A DNA stretch of 43,967 nt from Candidatus Fredericiella danica (GTDB taxonomy: Bacteria > Chloroflexota > Anaerolineae > Caldilineales > Caldilineaceae). A program made the position numbers and the translations under genes. The DNA is taken from contig JADJPH010000052.1 of NCBI GenBank assembly GCA_016713335.1, forward strand, positions 1 to 43,967. Reading direction: 5' to 3'. Below the pieces are notes generated by a model that did not search any database, was not told the DNA's origin, and saw only the letters and a list, made by a program, of their open reading frames with translations. Shown one piece after another: positions 35,803 to 43,967 of the stretch. The first letter of the stretch is position 1. Each line of letters opens with the position of its first letter.

Positions 35803-36661
35803 ATTCAATCTCCTCGGGACGTTCCCAGTCGAAGTAAAACGTGCCCGGGCCACGCTCTTCTCTGCAGCCAGCGCGGTTCCAAGCCTTTGGTGATGCGATA
35901 GACCAGCGCCGGCACCAATGTTGGGACCGGGTATCGCGGTCTCCTGGTACGCCGCGGCGTGTTCAAGCAGGAATTTGGTACTCATATTTGCCCGCCAGCG
36001 CGCGCGCCGTGTCGGGGAGCACGCCAAGTTCTGCGAGCATCGAGCCTGCGCACGTCCGCAAGTGCGCAGCAGTTGATTGGCTACTCCCCACCACCTCCTC
36101 AACCGGTTGTTGCAACGGAGGGGGTTTGGGGGGGAGTGGGTTCACTGAAGGTTCCTTTGAAGGTTGTAGTAAAGGTTCTTTGGGTTCGGGTGACATCGCC
36201 ATGCCATCCTTTACGGACATAGCTTTGTCACCCTTGCCGCCTGAACTGTCGTCTGCTTTGGGCACAGGGATGTCACCGTTAGGGCGTTGGATGTCACCCT
36301 TCGGGGCGCCATTGCTTGCATGGGCAGATGCGGCGGATGTCACCGTTTTTTGCTCGGTATCGACCGCCACGGTCGTAGTTTCGCGAGAGATCCCATCTGT
36401 ATAGCCCTTGATGATGAAGCATTGTGTCTTGCCCCTGCCACCCGTGCGGACGGTGAGCTCAACCTCGCCGTCCGCCACCAACTTTTTGAGAATACGCTGC
36501 GTCTGCCTTTCGGACACGTTTGAGTACTTCGCCAGCCGGCTGATCGACGGCCAGCAGACTCCGTCATCATTGGCGTGCTCGGCCAGTGCCAAGAGCAGGA
36601 GGCGCGCCGCACCGCATTGGTTTGAGTTTTCCCAAACCCGACATCGCACTTTGTTGCTCAT
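35792..36661 (-). CDS. Helix-turn-helix (HTH_36-like) replication-type protein, frameshifted at the end
   Basis: From ATG 36661: MSNKVRCRVWENSNQCGAAR, LLLLALAEHANDDGVCWPSI and SRLAKYSNVSERQTQRILKK with the wing GEVELTVRTGGRGKTQCFII. This is the HTH_36 winged helix found in plasmid and phage replication or primosomal proteins. A long linker follows with repeated K-G-D and G-D-I segments and a Pro-rich run (NPLPPKPPPLQQPVEEV). The frame stops at 35963. Reading across two or three further shifts gives KYEYQFLLEHAAAYQE, TLVPALVYRITKGLEPRW and GPGTFYFDWERPEEIEFED, ending at 35792. It suggests an integrated element or accessory region; no integrase is present. Confidence 0.7.
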
Positions 36662-36886
36662 GGGTGCACCGCCAGGCTGGCTTTGGGGGCGCCTGCTATG
36701 TGGGTAATTCCCCTTCGCATGCTTTAGCATAAGAAAATTCCTTTCTGATTGGCCTAAGTGCAGCTTGGGTAACGTTACGCTATGCTCCTTTAGTACACTC
36801 CTCAATTTTTCATTCAGCTCCTCCGCATCGCTTATCAATTGACCATTACCTTTCGTCGCCTGCCTCCTACCCCTTGCGCAACGCAA

Positions 36887-36933
36887 TAAAAAAGGGCGCA
36901 CCAAGTTCCTCTTTCGAGAACCCTGGTGCGCCC
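36887..36933 (-). terminator. Rho-independent terminator (minus strand)
   Basis: Arms GGGCGCACCA / TGGTGCGCCC, extended by AGTTCCTC / GAGAACCC, enclose a TTTC loop. On the minus strand the stem is followed by six T residues. It ends a transcript coming from 36983-37174 and isolates it from the HTH gene. Confidence 0.9.
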
Positions 36934-36982
36934 TGATTACGGTAACGCGCCTTTCAGCTATTCGATTTGTGCGCCGGCGGGG

Positions 36983-37174
36983 TTATTCCTCGTCGGGTTT
37001 GATGTCGGCGAACTTCGCCACTTCCATCCGCACGTGCCCGCCGCTGCTGATGTTGAGTGTGATGCGAGCGGCGGCCTGTTGTTCAAAGAGCGGCGCCAGT
37101 TCGGCAGCGATACTTATTAGCACCCGCAGGATCTGCGGTGGCGTGGAACGCCGGCCGGCAAGCGACGGACTCAT
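36983..37174 (-). CDS. Small hypothetical protein (63 residues)
   Basis: ATG 37174 to the stop at 36983: RSTPPQILRVLISIAAELAP, then LFEQQAAARITLNISSGGHV and RMEVAKFADIKPDEE. It shows a helix followed by a beta hairpin. A strong terminator 50 bases after the stop supports a real transcribed gene. The ribosome binding site is weak. Family not recognised. Confidence 0.5.
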   Translation of the reverse strand: MSPSLAGRRSTPPQILRVLISIAAELAPLFEQQAAARITLNISSGGHVRMEVAKFADIKPDEE

Positions 37175-37267
37175 GAATGGAAGTATAGCATAAGTAGAAC
37201 GGATGTTTCAAGGGGTACACGAGATGAAAAAAGTCAAGTTACGACCGACGTGCACGTCTTATCATCC

Positions 37268-38158
37268 TTACATCCCATCCACGCTTCTCAGAAAATTCCT
37301 TATCGTAGTCAAAACGGGTTCGGGTTCTTCCAGATGTGTCATGTGCGCACTCTGTTCAAATACTGCCGAGCGTGAGTGTGGCGTTAGGCTGCAATACCAT
37401 GCCATCGCATCCGGTGTACATCCGTCGTATCGACCGCATAAACAGGGTGGGCACCTTGATTTCGGATAAGCGCGAAATGCATTCCCAGTCTTTCAAGTTA
37501 CCGTGATCCAGAACTCACTTGGCCCCCACATGGTGTTGTAAACCTGAGGATTGATGCCGGTTACCGGATCACCGAACTCCTCCAACATCGTGGCGAGAAT
37601 AGCTTCGTTGCGACAAAATGCCGGCGCATCCACTCCAAGCGACGCATTTTGGTACTCAGGTGCATCAAACGTGCCGGCAGCCTCATTCCACTCAATTGCC
37701 TCTTGCATTTTGATGGGCAACTCCTGCTTCTGGCGGTTGACATCGCTAAAATATCGCGGCACACTCATCACCGGGCCAGAAAGTATCAAGCTCTGTAGTC
37801 CGGATGGTTGGAAGAGAGCATATTCAGCGGCGAGTATTGTTCCATATGAGTGACCAAAGATGTGGACCTGAGCCAGACCGAGCGCGGCGCGCACCGTTGC
37901 AAGTTCCGCGACAAATCGCGTAATGTTCCATAATGCAGGATTGTCAGGACGATCCGACCTTCCACCCCCAAGTTGGTCGTACAGCACGACCGGCCGGTCT
38001 TCAGCCAGGGCAGCAAGCGGTTGCAAGCCGGCTGAACCTAGGCCTGGGCCACCGTGCAACGCCAACAGGGGGATCCCAGGACCAGTGCCGATGATCTGAT
38101 ACCAGACTCGTCCGTCAGCTACCGGAATATATCCCTCGTGCGGTAATAAAGCATTCAT
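37268..38158 (-). CDS. Proline-iminopeptidase-like alpha/beta-hydrolase, frameshifted
   Basis: ATG 38158 follows GGAGG. The opening VADGRVWYQIIGTG leads to the oxyanion motif LLALHGGPGLGS, VVLYDQLGGGRSD and the nucleophile elbow IFGHSYGTILAAEYAL. The first frame stops at 37493 after WGPSEFWIT. Reading on over two shifts restores LKDWECISRLSEIKVPTLF, GRYDGCTPDAM (acid) and SAHMTHLEEPEPVLTTIRNF (His), ending at TAA 37268. The complete triad and the HGGPG motif match proline iminopeptidase/tricorn-F1-like enzymes. The frame is also open upstream to 38320 (MSDAQQRETYLAVVSQTGP), so a longer N-terminus is possible. Confidence 0.82.
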
Positions 38159-38385
38159 GGCAATCCTCCGTATCAGTCGTTTATCTAGGGACACTGCTGC
38201 CGAAATGCGATTGAGTTGCTGCCATCTGTCGGTGAGCACGTCCACATAGACCACGCCGCTAAAAGGGCCAGTCTGTGACACCACGGCAAGGTAAGTTTCG
38301 CGCTGCTGTGCATCGGACATCTCGGCCAAGGCCGATCGCTGGATCAGCGTCTCACATTCTCGGCGCTCCGAAAATGCATGTAGAC
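38159..38385 (-). other. Leader region upstream of the hydrolase gene
   Basis: The segment between the promoter at 38386 and ATG 38158 stays open in the hydrolase frame back to ATG 38320 and could encode about 54 extra residues without a recognised motif. It is either an untranslated leader or an N-terminal extension. Confidence 0.3.
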
Positions 38386-38414
38386 AATATATGAAACTCA
38401 GATCGGCATGTCAA
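38386..38414 (-). promoter_or_regulatory. Sigma-70-type promoter for the hydrolase gene
   Basis: On the minus strand TTGACA (38414-38409) and TATATT (38391-38386) are separated by exactly 17 bases, a near-consensus housekeeping promoter directed toward the gene at 38158. Confidence 0.75.
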
Positions 38415-38502
38415 CATTGTGAAATATGATACCAATGCGTGACCTTGAGTCGTGGCTGCAAGCGAGAAGAAAGAGTTGTCGATTGGGGTCTGTGGAGAAC
38501 GG

Positions 38503-39127
38503 CTACCGGTAAATACTCATTAACCGGAATTGATAATCAATCGCTTCATCTGTCTGAACTTCACTTTTCCCTTCACAGGTTGCTGGCTCTTCAACCGACT
38601 CCTCTTCGTCAGGGTCCCACTGCACCGCGCACCCACGGGCGCCCCACCACTCGATCGCCCGCTTCCGGCGCTCGCAAACCGGCGCTTCTACGGTCACCAA
38701 CCGGTCCGGACCCACGTGAATCACGATGTCGCCCTCCCCGCCAAATGCACGCACGGAGTTGATCTCGGTCGTCAGCATCACCCCTACATATTCGACATCG
38801 TACCGGCGGGTCAATTGGTAGGAAGTCGTACCCGAGCGACTCAAGTGGCGCCTTGCAATTGGTCCAGCCTGCTTGCGTCTCGACGCCGATGAGAATATCG
38901 AGGATTGGCTTTGCGCGCAGACCGGGGATCGCGGTAGAGCCGTAGTGCTCGATGGCAACCACGACGTCTGCCAGGACGGCCAACAGCCGCTGCGCTTCGG
39001 CGGCGTACGCGGCCGGCCAGCGTGGATCATAGTCAACCAGCAGATTAACATTGTGCTTGAGACCAAGCGTGGCGCCCGCCGCCAACGCAATGGTATCGGC
39101 ATCGAGTTCTTGCCGCATATCGTCCAT
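38503..39127 (-). CDS. GrpB-like nucleotidyltransferase-fold protein joined to an unrecognised C-terminal segment
   Basis: ATG 39127 follows GAGGAG. The first 110 residues contain the GrpB (UPF0157) motifs NVNLLVDYDPRWPAAYAAEA, AIEHYGSTAIPGLRAKPILD and ILIGVET, then LESLGYDFLPIDPPV. The expected remainder of GrpB (the R-T-x-H-L-H-V block) does not follow. Instead, across a frame change near 38800, a different sequence runs to 38503: YDVEYVGVMLTTEINSVRAF, DIVIHVGPDRLVTVEAPVCE and an acidic end (WDPDEEESVEEPATCEGKSE). I do not recognise the second part. Either a deletion fused two genes, or the assembly has a join here. Confidence 0.6.
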
Positions 39128-39184
39128 TTGCTTCTCCTCGCCGAAACCCGGACGCCGCCTGGTCATTGCATGCAGATTATACAA

Positions 39185-39215
39185 AGAGTATATAAAAGCC
39201 AAGAGTATATAAAAG
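39185..39215 (-). repeat. Direct repeat of an AT-rich 14-mer
   Basis: AGAGTATATAAAAG occurs at 39185-39198 and 39202-39215, 17 bases apart. On the minus strand it lies upstream of the GrpB-like gene; a TATAAT box (39181-39176) is close by, so it may be part of that promoter. Confidence 0.45.
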
Positions 39216-39248
39216 AAACGCCCACAACGTAATGCGTTGTGGGCGTTT
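39216..39248 (-). terminator. Hairpin terminator downstream of tRNA-Lys
   Basis: Perfect 14-base arms at 39216-39229 and 39235-39248 with a five-base loop. On the minus strand the stem is followed by the T-rich CTTTTATA, suiting termination of the tRNA transcript. Confidence 0.8.
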
Positions 39249-39277
39249 GTGTGCCCGTGATCACGAGCGTAATTTCA

Positions 39278-39351
<74 letters not shown>

Positions 39352-39417
39352 GCCTACTTCGAAGGAAAAATATAACATAGCGCGGTGCAGAATATCAAAT
39401 ATGGAGCAGGACGGCGT

Positions 39418-39939
39418 CTATTGACGACCTAAGATCGCCGCTGCCAGTGTCTGCGCGTTCTCCAACGCACTGGCGCTGTCGCTTGCGTCCGCCGACACGA
39501 TGTACCAGACCGCACCCTTGACGAAATTCAGTTGCTTGAACGAGGCATCCCAATAGGCGCCGTCACCATCGCCCAGACCAGAGACCGGCTGGACCTCGTT
39601 GCCGGCGTTCTTCATCTCCTCCTGGGTAGACTTCAGCGTCGCCAGCGCCTCGTCGGCCGCAAAGGATTGGCGCGCCAGGATGCTCGCCTGGCGCATTGGG
39701 TCCCCTTCGGTGTGGTAGTTGCAGGTGGAGACATAGGCATTGGACGCGGCATCTTTGGGCGCCTCGCCAATCTCCTTATGCTCTGGCGCGGCTACCGGCT
39801 GCCCGAAGAGGCTTTCGACATCCGCCTTCGTCAGCAGCGCACAGCCGTCCACCAACTTCGCCGGCGTCGCGGCTCCACCACAGGCAGCGAGCAAGATCAG
39901 GGCAAAGGCCAGGATCGCAAGATTACGTGTAGATGGCAT
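39418..39939 (-). CDS. Putative lipoprotein (DUF3558-like)
   Basis: 173 residues from ATG 39939 with AAGGAG six bases upstream. The signal ends in the lipobox LLAACGG. The mature part begins DGCALLTKADVESLFGQPV, a pattern shared with DUF3558-like lipoproteins, and has a Cys pair (DGCALL and STCNYH). Blocks YHTEGDPMRQASILARQSFA and GLGDGDGAYWDASFKQLNFV, then VKGAVWYIVSA, complete the domain. Probably surface-anchored; function unknown. It follows the kinase-like gene by 52 bases on the same strand. Confidence 0.82.
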   Translation of the reverse strand: MPSTRNLAILAFALILLAACGGAATPAKLVDGCALLTKADVESLFGQPVAAPEHKEIGEAPKDAASNAYVSTCNYHTEGDPMRQASILARQSFAADEALATLKSTQEEMKNAGNEVQPVSGLGDGDGAYWDASFKQLNFVKGAVWYIVSADASDSASALENAQTLAAAILGRQ

Positions 39940-39991
39940 AGGATGCTCCTTCGGAAGATCGGATTCAGGAAGGTAAAGGACGTAATGCGTA

Positions 39992-40807
39992 TTACGCAAT
40001 TGCCTTGACCATGGCAAGCAACGCCTGCTCTTCGCCCGGGATCTGCTCGGCGAGACGGGCGGCGGCGACGATGGGGAGCCAGGCGTCGAGGGCCTTCTGG
40101 TCGAACTCATGCTGCTGGCGATAGCCGCGCAGATAGATGTTGAGGAAGGTGCCGCGCGCCCGCTCGATCGGCAGCCGTTGGGAGGCCGCCAGCCCCGGCG
40201 GCAGCGCAGCAACGCGGAGCATCAGCACCGTGCGCGCCACATCCGCCAGCGGGTTGCCGCTGGTCCCGGTCATCCAATCAATGGTGACCAGCCCGTGCGC
40301 CGAGGAAATCACGTTGCCGGGATGGAAGTCGCCGTGACAGACCACCTGACCGCCCGGCATGACTGCCAACTGCGCCAGCACGGCGGTGCGTTGCACTGGC
40401 GTCAAGCCCGGCGCGTGCTCGATGGCTTGCGCCAGGTATTCCTTCTGCGGGGGTAATTCGCTTAATGGGCAAAGATGCATCGCCGCGTGCACCGTCGCAA
40501 AGTGGTGCGCTGCGATGGAGATCGAGCCTGGCTGCCGCGTCAGGTTCTCCATGAGCGACGGGCCATCGATCCGCTCGAAGACGATGCCCCGGCGCCCGGA
40601 AAGGGTTACGAGTTGCCCCACTACGGGTGCGCGGACGCCAGCCTCACCGACCAGCCGGGTGATCATCGCCTCGCGATCCGCGGCCTGCGCGGAAAAGTCG
40701 GCCAAAAATAGTTTGATTATTTGACGCTTGCCGAGTGCATAAATCTCAGCCGTACGGCCGGAGGCGATTGGACTCGCCAGGACCGCACGTTCGACGTCGG
40801 TAGCCAT
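39992..40807 (-). CDS. Aminoglycoside-phosphotransferase-family (APH) kinase
   Basis: 271 residues with a small-molecule kinase fold. Features are an N-lobe IASGRTAEIYALGKRQIIKL (the Lys binds ATP), FERIDGPSLMENL, the catalytic loop VVCHGDFHPGNVI (Asp and Asn) and the DFG-equivalent LVTIDWMTGTSGNPLADVAR. The family phosphorylates aminoglycosides, choline, homoserine and other alcohols, so the substrate is open. It starts 28 bases after the creatininase-family gene on the same strand, probably one operon. Confidence 0.9.
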   Translation of the reverse strand: MATDVERAVLASPIASGRTAEIYALGKRQIIKLFLADFSAQAADREAMITRLVGEAGVRAPVVGQLVTLSGRRGIVFERIDGPSLMENLTRQPGSISIAAHHFATVHAAMHLCPLSELPPQKEYLAQAIEHAPGLTPVQRTAVLAQLAVMPGGQVVCHGDFHPGNVISSAHGLVTIDWMTGTSGNPLADVARTVLMLRVAALPPGLAASQRLPIERARGTFLNIYLRGYRQQHEFDQKALDAWLPIVAAARLAEQIPGEEQALLAMVKAIA

Positions 40808-40835
40808 GGGCGCCTTCTCTCTGTGCGGGCGGTGC

Positions 40836-41537
40836 TCACCGCCAGTCGTTTTCGAGCAGGGACCGGGTCTCCTTGACGGCGGCCAGCCAGATCATGTTCA
40901 TCTCTTCATCGGTGCGCTGGTAGTACCCGTCGAAGTTGCCGTCGCCGTAGTATGCGCGCGCCGCTTTCCCGGCGAGATTGGCAAAGGTGCCTTTTTCCGG
41001 CAGGTGCTTCTGCTCAGTGGGCATTTCGATGCCGGGCAACCGCGTCCAGGGGAAGTTCTCCATCCAGGAGGCATGGCTGGCCACCGGGTCGATGGCCTGA
41101 ACTTGCGCCCAGGTGCGGGGTCCACGCCACCAATCGTGCCATTTGACCTGGACATCCGGATGTTCCGCCATCCATTCAATGATGAAGTTCGCCGCTGAGG
41201 AGTTGCCCCCATGCCCGTTCACAATGACAATACGCCGGAAGCCGGTGGCGGCGACGCTGTCCAACAAGTCACGAATGATGTTTAGGTAGGTCGTGTAGCG
41301 AATGCTGACGCTGCCCGGATAGTCCAGAAAGTACGGGGCGCAGCCGTAGTGAAGCACTGGGTAGACGGGGACGCCCAGCGGAAACGCGGCCTCCAGCGCC
41401 ACGCGTTCAGCCAGGATGCTGTCGGTGCTGAGGCTCAAGTAGGCGTGTTGTTCGGTGCTGCCGAGCGGGATCACGGTGCGATCGTCGCGCTGCACCTGCG
41501 CTTCGACCTGCATCCAGTTCATGTCAGTGATGCGCAT
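40836..41537 (-). CDS. Creatininase-family amidohydrolase
   Basis: 233 residues from ATG 41537 with AGGAG eight bases upstream. The family signatures are TVIPLGSTEQHAYLSLSTDS (metal-binding Glu, His and Asp) and RIVIVNGHGGNSSAANFII. Family members hydrolyse cyclic or linear amides (creatinine, formamidopyrimidines, mycofactocin precursor) using Zn/Mn. The C-terminus EQKHLPEKGTFANLAGKAAR fits amidohydrolases but does not identify the substrate. Divergent from ychF. Confidence 0.9.
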   Translation of the reverse strand: MRITDMNWMQVEAQVQRDDRTVIPLGSTEQHAYLSLSTDSILAERVALEAAFPLGVPVYPVLHYGCAPYFLDYPGSVSIRYTTYLNIIRDLLDSVAATGFRRIVIVNGHGGNSSAANFIIEWMAEHPDVQVKWHDWWRGPRTWAQVQAIDPVASHASWMENFPWTRLPGIEMPTEQKHLPEKGTFANLAGKAARAYYGDGNFDGYYQRTDEEMNMIWLAAVKETRSLLENDWR

Positions 41538-41623
41538 ACTGTATTCTCCTTTTCTGCGCTGCGCTGCACTCATTGTAAACTGAATTTCATTTACATGGAA
41601 TATGCAATAGGAGTCTGTCCGTT

Positions 41624-42730
41624 ATGGCATTAGGGATTGGGATTGTCGGTCTGCCGAATGTCGGCAAGAGCACGACCTTTAATGCGCTCACCAAGACGCA
41701 GAACGCTGAAGTCGCCAACTATCCGTTCTGCACGATTCAGCCCAACCGCGCGATCGTGCCGGTGCCTGATCCACGGCTGGACAAGCTAACCGCGTTGGTC
41801 AAGCCCGAGAAGGAAATCTACGCCACGGTTGAGTTTGTGGACATTGCCGGGCTGGTGAAGGGCGCCAGCCAGGGTGAGGGGCTTGGCAATCAGTTTCTGG
41901 CGAATATTCGCGAAACGGCGGCGATCGTGCACGTCGTACGTTGCTTCGAGGATCCCAATGTGGTCCATGTGTCGCCATTGCCTAATCCGCGCGAGGACAT
42001 CGAGGTGATCAACACCGAGTTGATGCTGGCCGACCTGCAGCAGTTGGAGGAGAAGATCGATCGGTTGAGTCGTGAGGTGAAGGGTGATCGCAAGTTGCAG
42101 GCCATCATGGATGTTGCCCTGATCGTCAAGGATCAGTTGGAGCGCGGGCTGCCCGTTTCTGCGTATGCCGATATGGAAAGCGAGGCCTACCAGGCGCTCA
42201 ACCGCGAGATGCGTTTCTTGACCGGCAAGAAAGTGATCTTCGTTGCGAACGTCGATGAGGACCACCTGGTGGCGGAAAACGAGAATGTCTATGTGCGCGA
42301 GGTGCGCGAGATCGCGGCCCAACACAATGGCGAGTTCGTCAAGCTCTGCGCCAAACTAGAGGAAGATATGGCCGGGCTGACGGATGACGAACGCCATGAG
42401 TTCCTGGATTCGCTTGGCATCGAAGAGAGCGGTCTGGAGCAGGTCATCCACCATGGGTATCACGCGTTGGGGTTGATCAGTTTCTTTACGGCCGGGCCGA
42501 AAGAAGTACGAGCATGGACCGTACGCCGCGGGGCCAAGGCGCCGGAGGCAGCCGGCGTCATCCACACGGACTTCGAGCGCGGCTTTATCCGCGCCGAGGT
42601 GATTCCGTATGAGACCTATATCCGGCTTGGCACCGAAAGTGCCGTCAAAGCCGCCGGCGAAATGCGTGTCGAGGGGCGTGAGTATGTCGTCCAGGATGCG
42701 GATGTGATGCACTTTAGGTTTAATGTATAG
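41624..42730 (+). CDS. ychF: Redox-regulated ATPase/GTPase YchF (OLA1 family)
   Basis: 368 residues, intact. G1 is GLPNVGKSTTFNALT, followed by NYPFCTIQPN, G3 VDIAGLVKGASQGEGLGNQF and the YchF variant of G4 (FVANVDEDHL, giving ATP preference). The C-terminal TGS domain holds FFTAGPKEVRAWTVRRGAKA, HTDFERGFIRAEVI and the terminal DADVMHFRFNV. YchF is a universally conserved ribosome-associated ATPase. ATG 41624 has an AGGAG about a dozen bases upstream. A good single-copy phylogenetic marker for placing this genome. Confidence 0.98.
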   Translation: MALGIGIVGLPNVGKSTTFNALTKTQNAEVANYPFCTIQPNRAIVPVPDPRLDKLTALVKPEKEIYATVEFVDIAGLVKGASQGEGLGNQFLANIRETAAIVHVVRCFEDPNVVHVSPLPNPREDIEVINTELMLADLQQLEEKIDRLSREVKGDRKLQAIMDVALIVKDQLERGLPVSAYADMESEAYQALNREMRFLTGKKVIFVANVDEDHLVAENENVYVREVREIAAQHNGEFVKLCAKLEEDMAGLTDDERHEFLDSLGIEESGLEQVIHHGYHALGLISFFTAGPKEVRAWTVRRGAKAPEAAGVIHTDFERGFIRAEVIPYETYIRLGTESAVKAAGEMRVEGREYVVQDADVMHFRFNV

Positions 42731-42734
42731 TGAA

Positions 42735-42803
42735 GATTGGAGAATAGAGATTAGAGATTGGGAGATTAGCGCCAATCTCCAAATCTCTATTCTCTAATCT
42801 CCC
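42735..42803. terminator. Hairpin between convergent genes
   Basis: The GAGAATAGAGATT-rich left arm (from about 42739) pairs with the TCTATTCTCT-rich right arm to about 42798. The right arm overlaps the last codons of the homocysteine methyltransferase gene. It may terminate transcription in both directions. Confidence 0.5.
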
Positions 42804-43728
42804 TCACAATCTCCCTGACATCATCAGGCGTCGTACTGCAACAGCCGCCGATGATGCGGGCGCCGGCGTTGTACCAGCGCTGCGCCATGGCGCCGAAGTC
42901 GGCGCCGTCGGGGCTATCCACCCAACAATGGTGGTAGGAGTCCCAGGCTTCGCCGCTGTTGGGGTAGCAGATCAGCGGGCGCGTCGTCACGGCATGGGCG
43001 GCTGCTAGCAGGTGTTCGATGTGGCGGGGTGCGGTGCAGTTGACACCGGTCGCGACGATGGAGGCGCAGCCTTCGGTGAGCGCCACGCACGTAGCAAATG
43101 GCTCGCCCTGGGAGACGCGTTCGCCATCGCGACAACTGTAAGAAAGCCAGGTGGGCATCGGGGTGAATTCTGGGAGCAGCCGCACCAGCGCCTCGCCTTC
43201 CGCCTGGCAGGGGATGGTTTCGCACGCCAGCAGATCTGCACCCGACGCAGCCAGCACGGCCATGCGTGGCCGGTGAAATTCCATCAAGCCCGCTACATCG
43301 AGATCATAGTCGCCCCGATATTCGGAGCCGTCGGCAAGAAATGCGCCGTATGGCCCAACGGACGCGGCCACCAGCGGGCGCAGCCGGCCGATGCGGTTGT
43401 CTGAATCGGACCAGAATTCGTCGCGCGCATCGAGTGCCAGCGTGACGCTCAAACGCATGAGATCGGCGGCCACGGCGGCATCAATGCCCCGGCGGGCAAA
43501 ACCGGCAAAGGTGGCCTGGTAGCTTGAGGTGGTGATCACGTCGGCGCCGGCGCGGAGGTAGTCATAATGCACGCGCCGGATCAGAGCCGGGTCCTCGACC
43601 AGTAGTTTGGCGGACCAGAGCGGGTCATTCAGGTCCGCGCCGCGGCGTTCCAGTTCCGTCGAGAGCGCGCCGTCAAGGACGACCACGCTCTGGGTGGCAA
43701 GGAAGGGTGTTAGTGGATCGTTGTTCAT
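42787..43728 (-). CDS. mmuM: Homocysteine S-methyltransferase
   Basis: 313 residues. VVLDGALSTELERRGADLND and VITTSSYQATFAGFARRGID open the TIM barrel. The three zinc ligands are the Cys in GVNCTAP (near residue 230) and the Cys pair in IGGCCSTTPDD near the end. ASVGPYGAFLADGSEYRGDY is a further conserved block. It transfers methyl groups from S-methylmethionine or SAM to homocysteine (MmuM type). Its start is eight bases after the DUF2905 gene, so they are co-transcribed. Its last codons form part of a hairpin. Confidence 0.93.
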   Translation of the reverse strand: MNNDPLTPFLATQSVVVLDGALSTELERRGADLNDPLWSAKLLVEDPALIRRVHYDYLRAGADVITTSSYQATFAGFARRGIDAAVAADLMRLSVTLALDARDEFWSDSDNRIGRLRPLVAASVGPYGAFLADGSEYRGDYDLDVAGLMEFHRPRMAVLAASGADLLACETIPCQAEGEALVRLLPEFTPMPTWLSYSCRDGERVSQGEPFATCVALTEGCASIVATGVNCTAPRHIEHLLAAAHAVTTRPLICYPNSGEAWDSYHHCWVDSPDGADFGAMAQRWYNAGARIIGGCCSTTPDDVREIVREIRE

Positions 43729-43736
43729 ATCGGTGG

Positions 43737-43958
43737 CTAGCGAAAGAAGCGGGCAATGACGTTCAGGATAATCGTGAGCAGGATCGAGACGACGATCATC
43801 GTGCCGATGGGCGCAAAGAGTGTGAAGTTCTCACGTTGGATGACGATATTGCCGGGCATCTGGCCAAAGAGGGGGAAGCGGGCGCCCAGGTAGAAAAGCA
43901 GACCGGTAATGAAGAGACCGGCGCCGGAGAACATGAGTAGTTTGCCGATGTCGTTCAT
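43737..43958 (-). CDS. DUF2905-family small membrane protein
   Basis: 73 residues with two transmembrane helices. MFSGAGLFITGLLFYLGARF, GQMPGNIVIQRENFTLFAPI and VVSILLTIILNVIARFF reproduce the DUF2905 pattern (G-x-L-P-G-D/N-I, then a second helix). Function unknown. First gene of a pair with mmuM; the region upstream lies beyond the window. Confidence 0.93.
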   Translation of the reverse strand: MNDIGKLLMFSGAGLFITGLLFYLGARFPLFGQMPGNIVIQRENFTLFAPIGTMIVVSILLTIILNVIARFFR

Positions 43959-43967
43959 AGAAGGGTT

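Noticed and set aside
37203..37469. 88-residue plus-strand frame
   Set aside because: It lies over the frame-shifted 3' part of the hydrolase gene, whose acid and His motifs are readable on the minus strand.

Overview
The window looks like a piece of a moderately GC-rich (about 60% by eye, not computed) bacterial chromosome, most likely from the Chloroflexota (Anaerolineae/Caldilinea-like). The inference rests on three large MalT-type (LAL) LuxR regulators in 17 kb, a MarR/Fic/toxin-antitoxin accessory block, DUF3179 and DUF2905 proteins, and many short palindromic dispersed repeats. No rRNA, transposase or CRISPR array was seen. One tRNA-Lys is present.

Layout. 1-533: start of an MFS exporter running off the left edge. 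0.8-9.2 kb: NarL-type histidine kinase and response regulator, a stand-alone receiver-like protein, then a cobalt-type nitrile hydratase operon (alpha, beta, activator), an aminotransferase-like protein of unknown role, and a CbiMNQO cobalt transporter. The plausible logic is regulated nitrile hydration with its own cobalt supply. The alpha subunit carries an N-terminal twin-arginine signal, unusual for this enzyme class. 9.2-13.5 kb: a secreted alpha/beta-hydrolase, an endonuclease/exonuclease/phosphatase lipoprotein bracketed by inverted clusters of a GC-rich repeat, and an unknown Ala-rich helical protein. 13.8-20 kb: two tandem LAL regulators, each followed by a small protein of one paralogous family. 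20-23.4 kb: a DszB-like desulfinase, a rhodanese, a bile-acid/sodium-symporter-family transporter and a DUF1269 protein, which could form an organosulfur module. 24-27.7 kb: a VTT-domain membrane protein, a DUF3179 lipoprotein and a convergent sulfatase. 28-31.5 kb: third LAL regulator and a LURP-one-like protein. 31.5-37.2 kb: palindromic repeats, a GNAT remnant, DUF1801 and MarR genes facing each other across an operator, Fic, UPF0175/DUF3368 toxin-antitoxin, an HsdM remnant and a helix-turn-helix replication-like gene. 37.2-44 kb: a proline-iminopeptidase-like hydrolase, GrpB-like protein, tRNA-Lys, a lipoprotein, an aminoglycoside-phosphotransferase-like kinase, creatininase-family amidohydrolase, YchF GTPase, homocysteine S-methyltransferase and a DUF2905 protein.

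An important caveat: about twenty genes are broken by one or more single-base frameshifts, some in compensating pairs a few dozen bases apart, while the right-hand 4.5 kb is clean. This pattern is better explained by indel errors in the assembly than by decay of all these genes. Boundaries of the frameshifted genes below are therefore reconstructions of the whole gene across frames.
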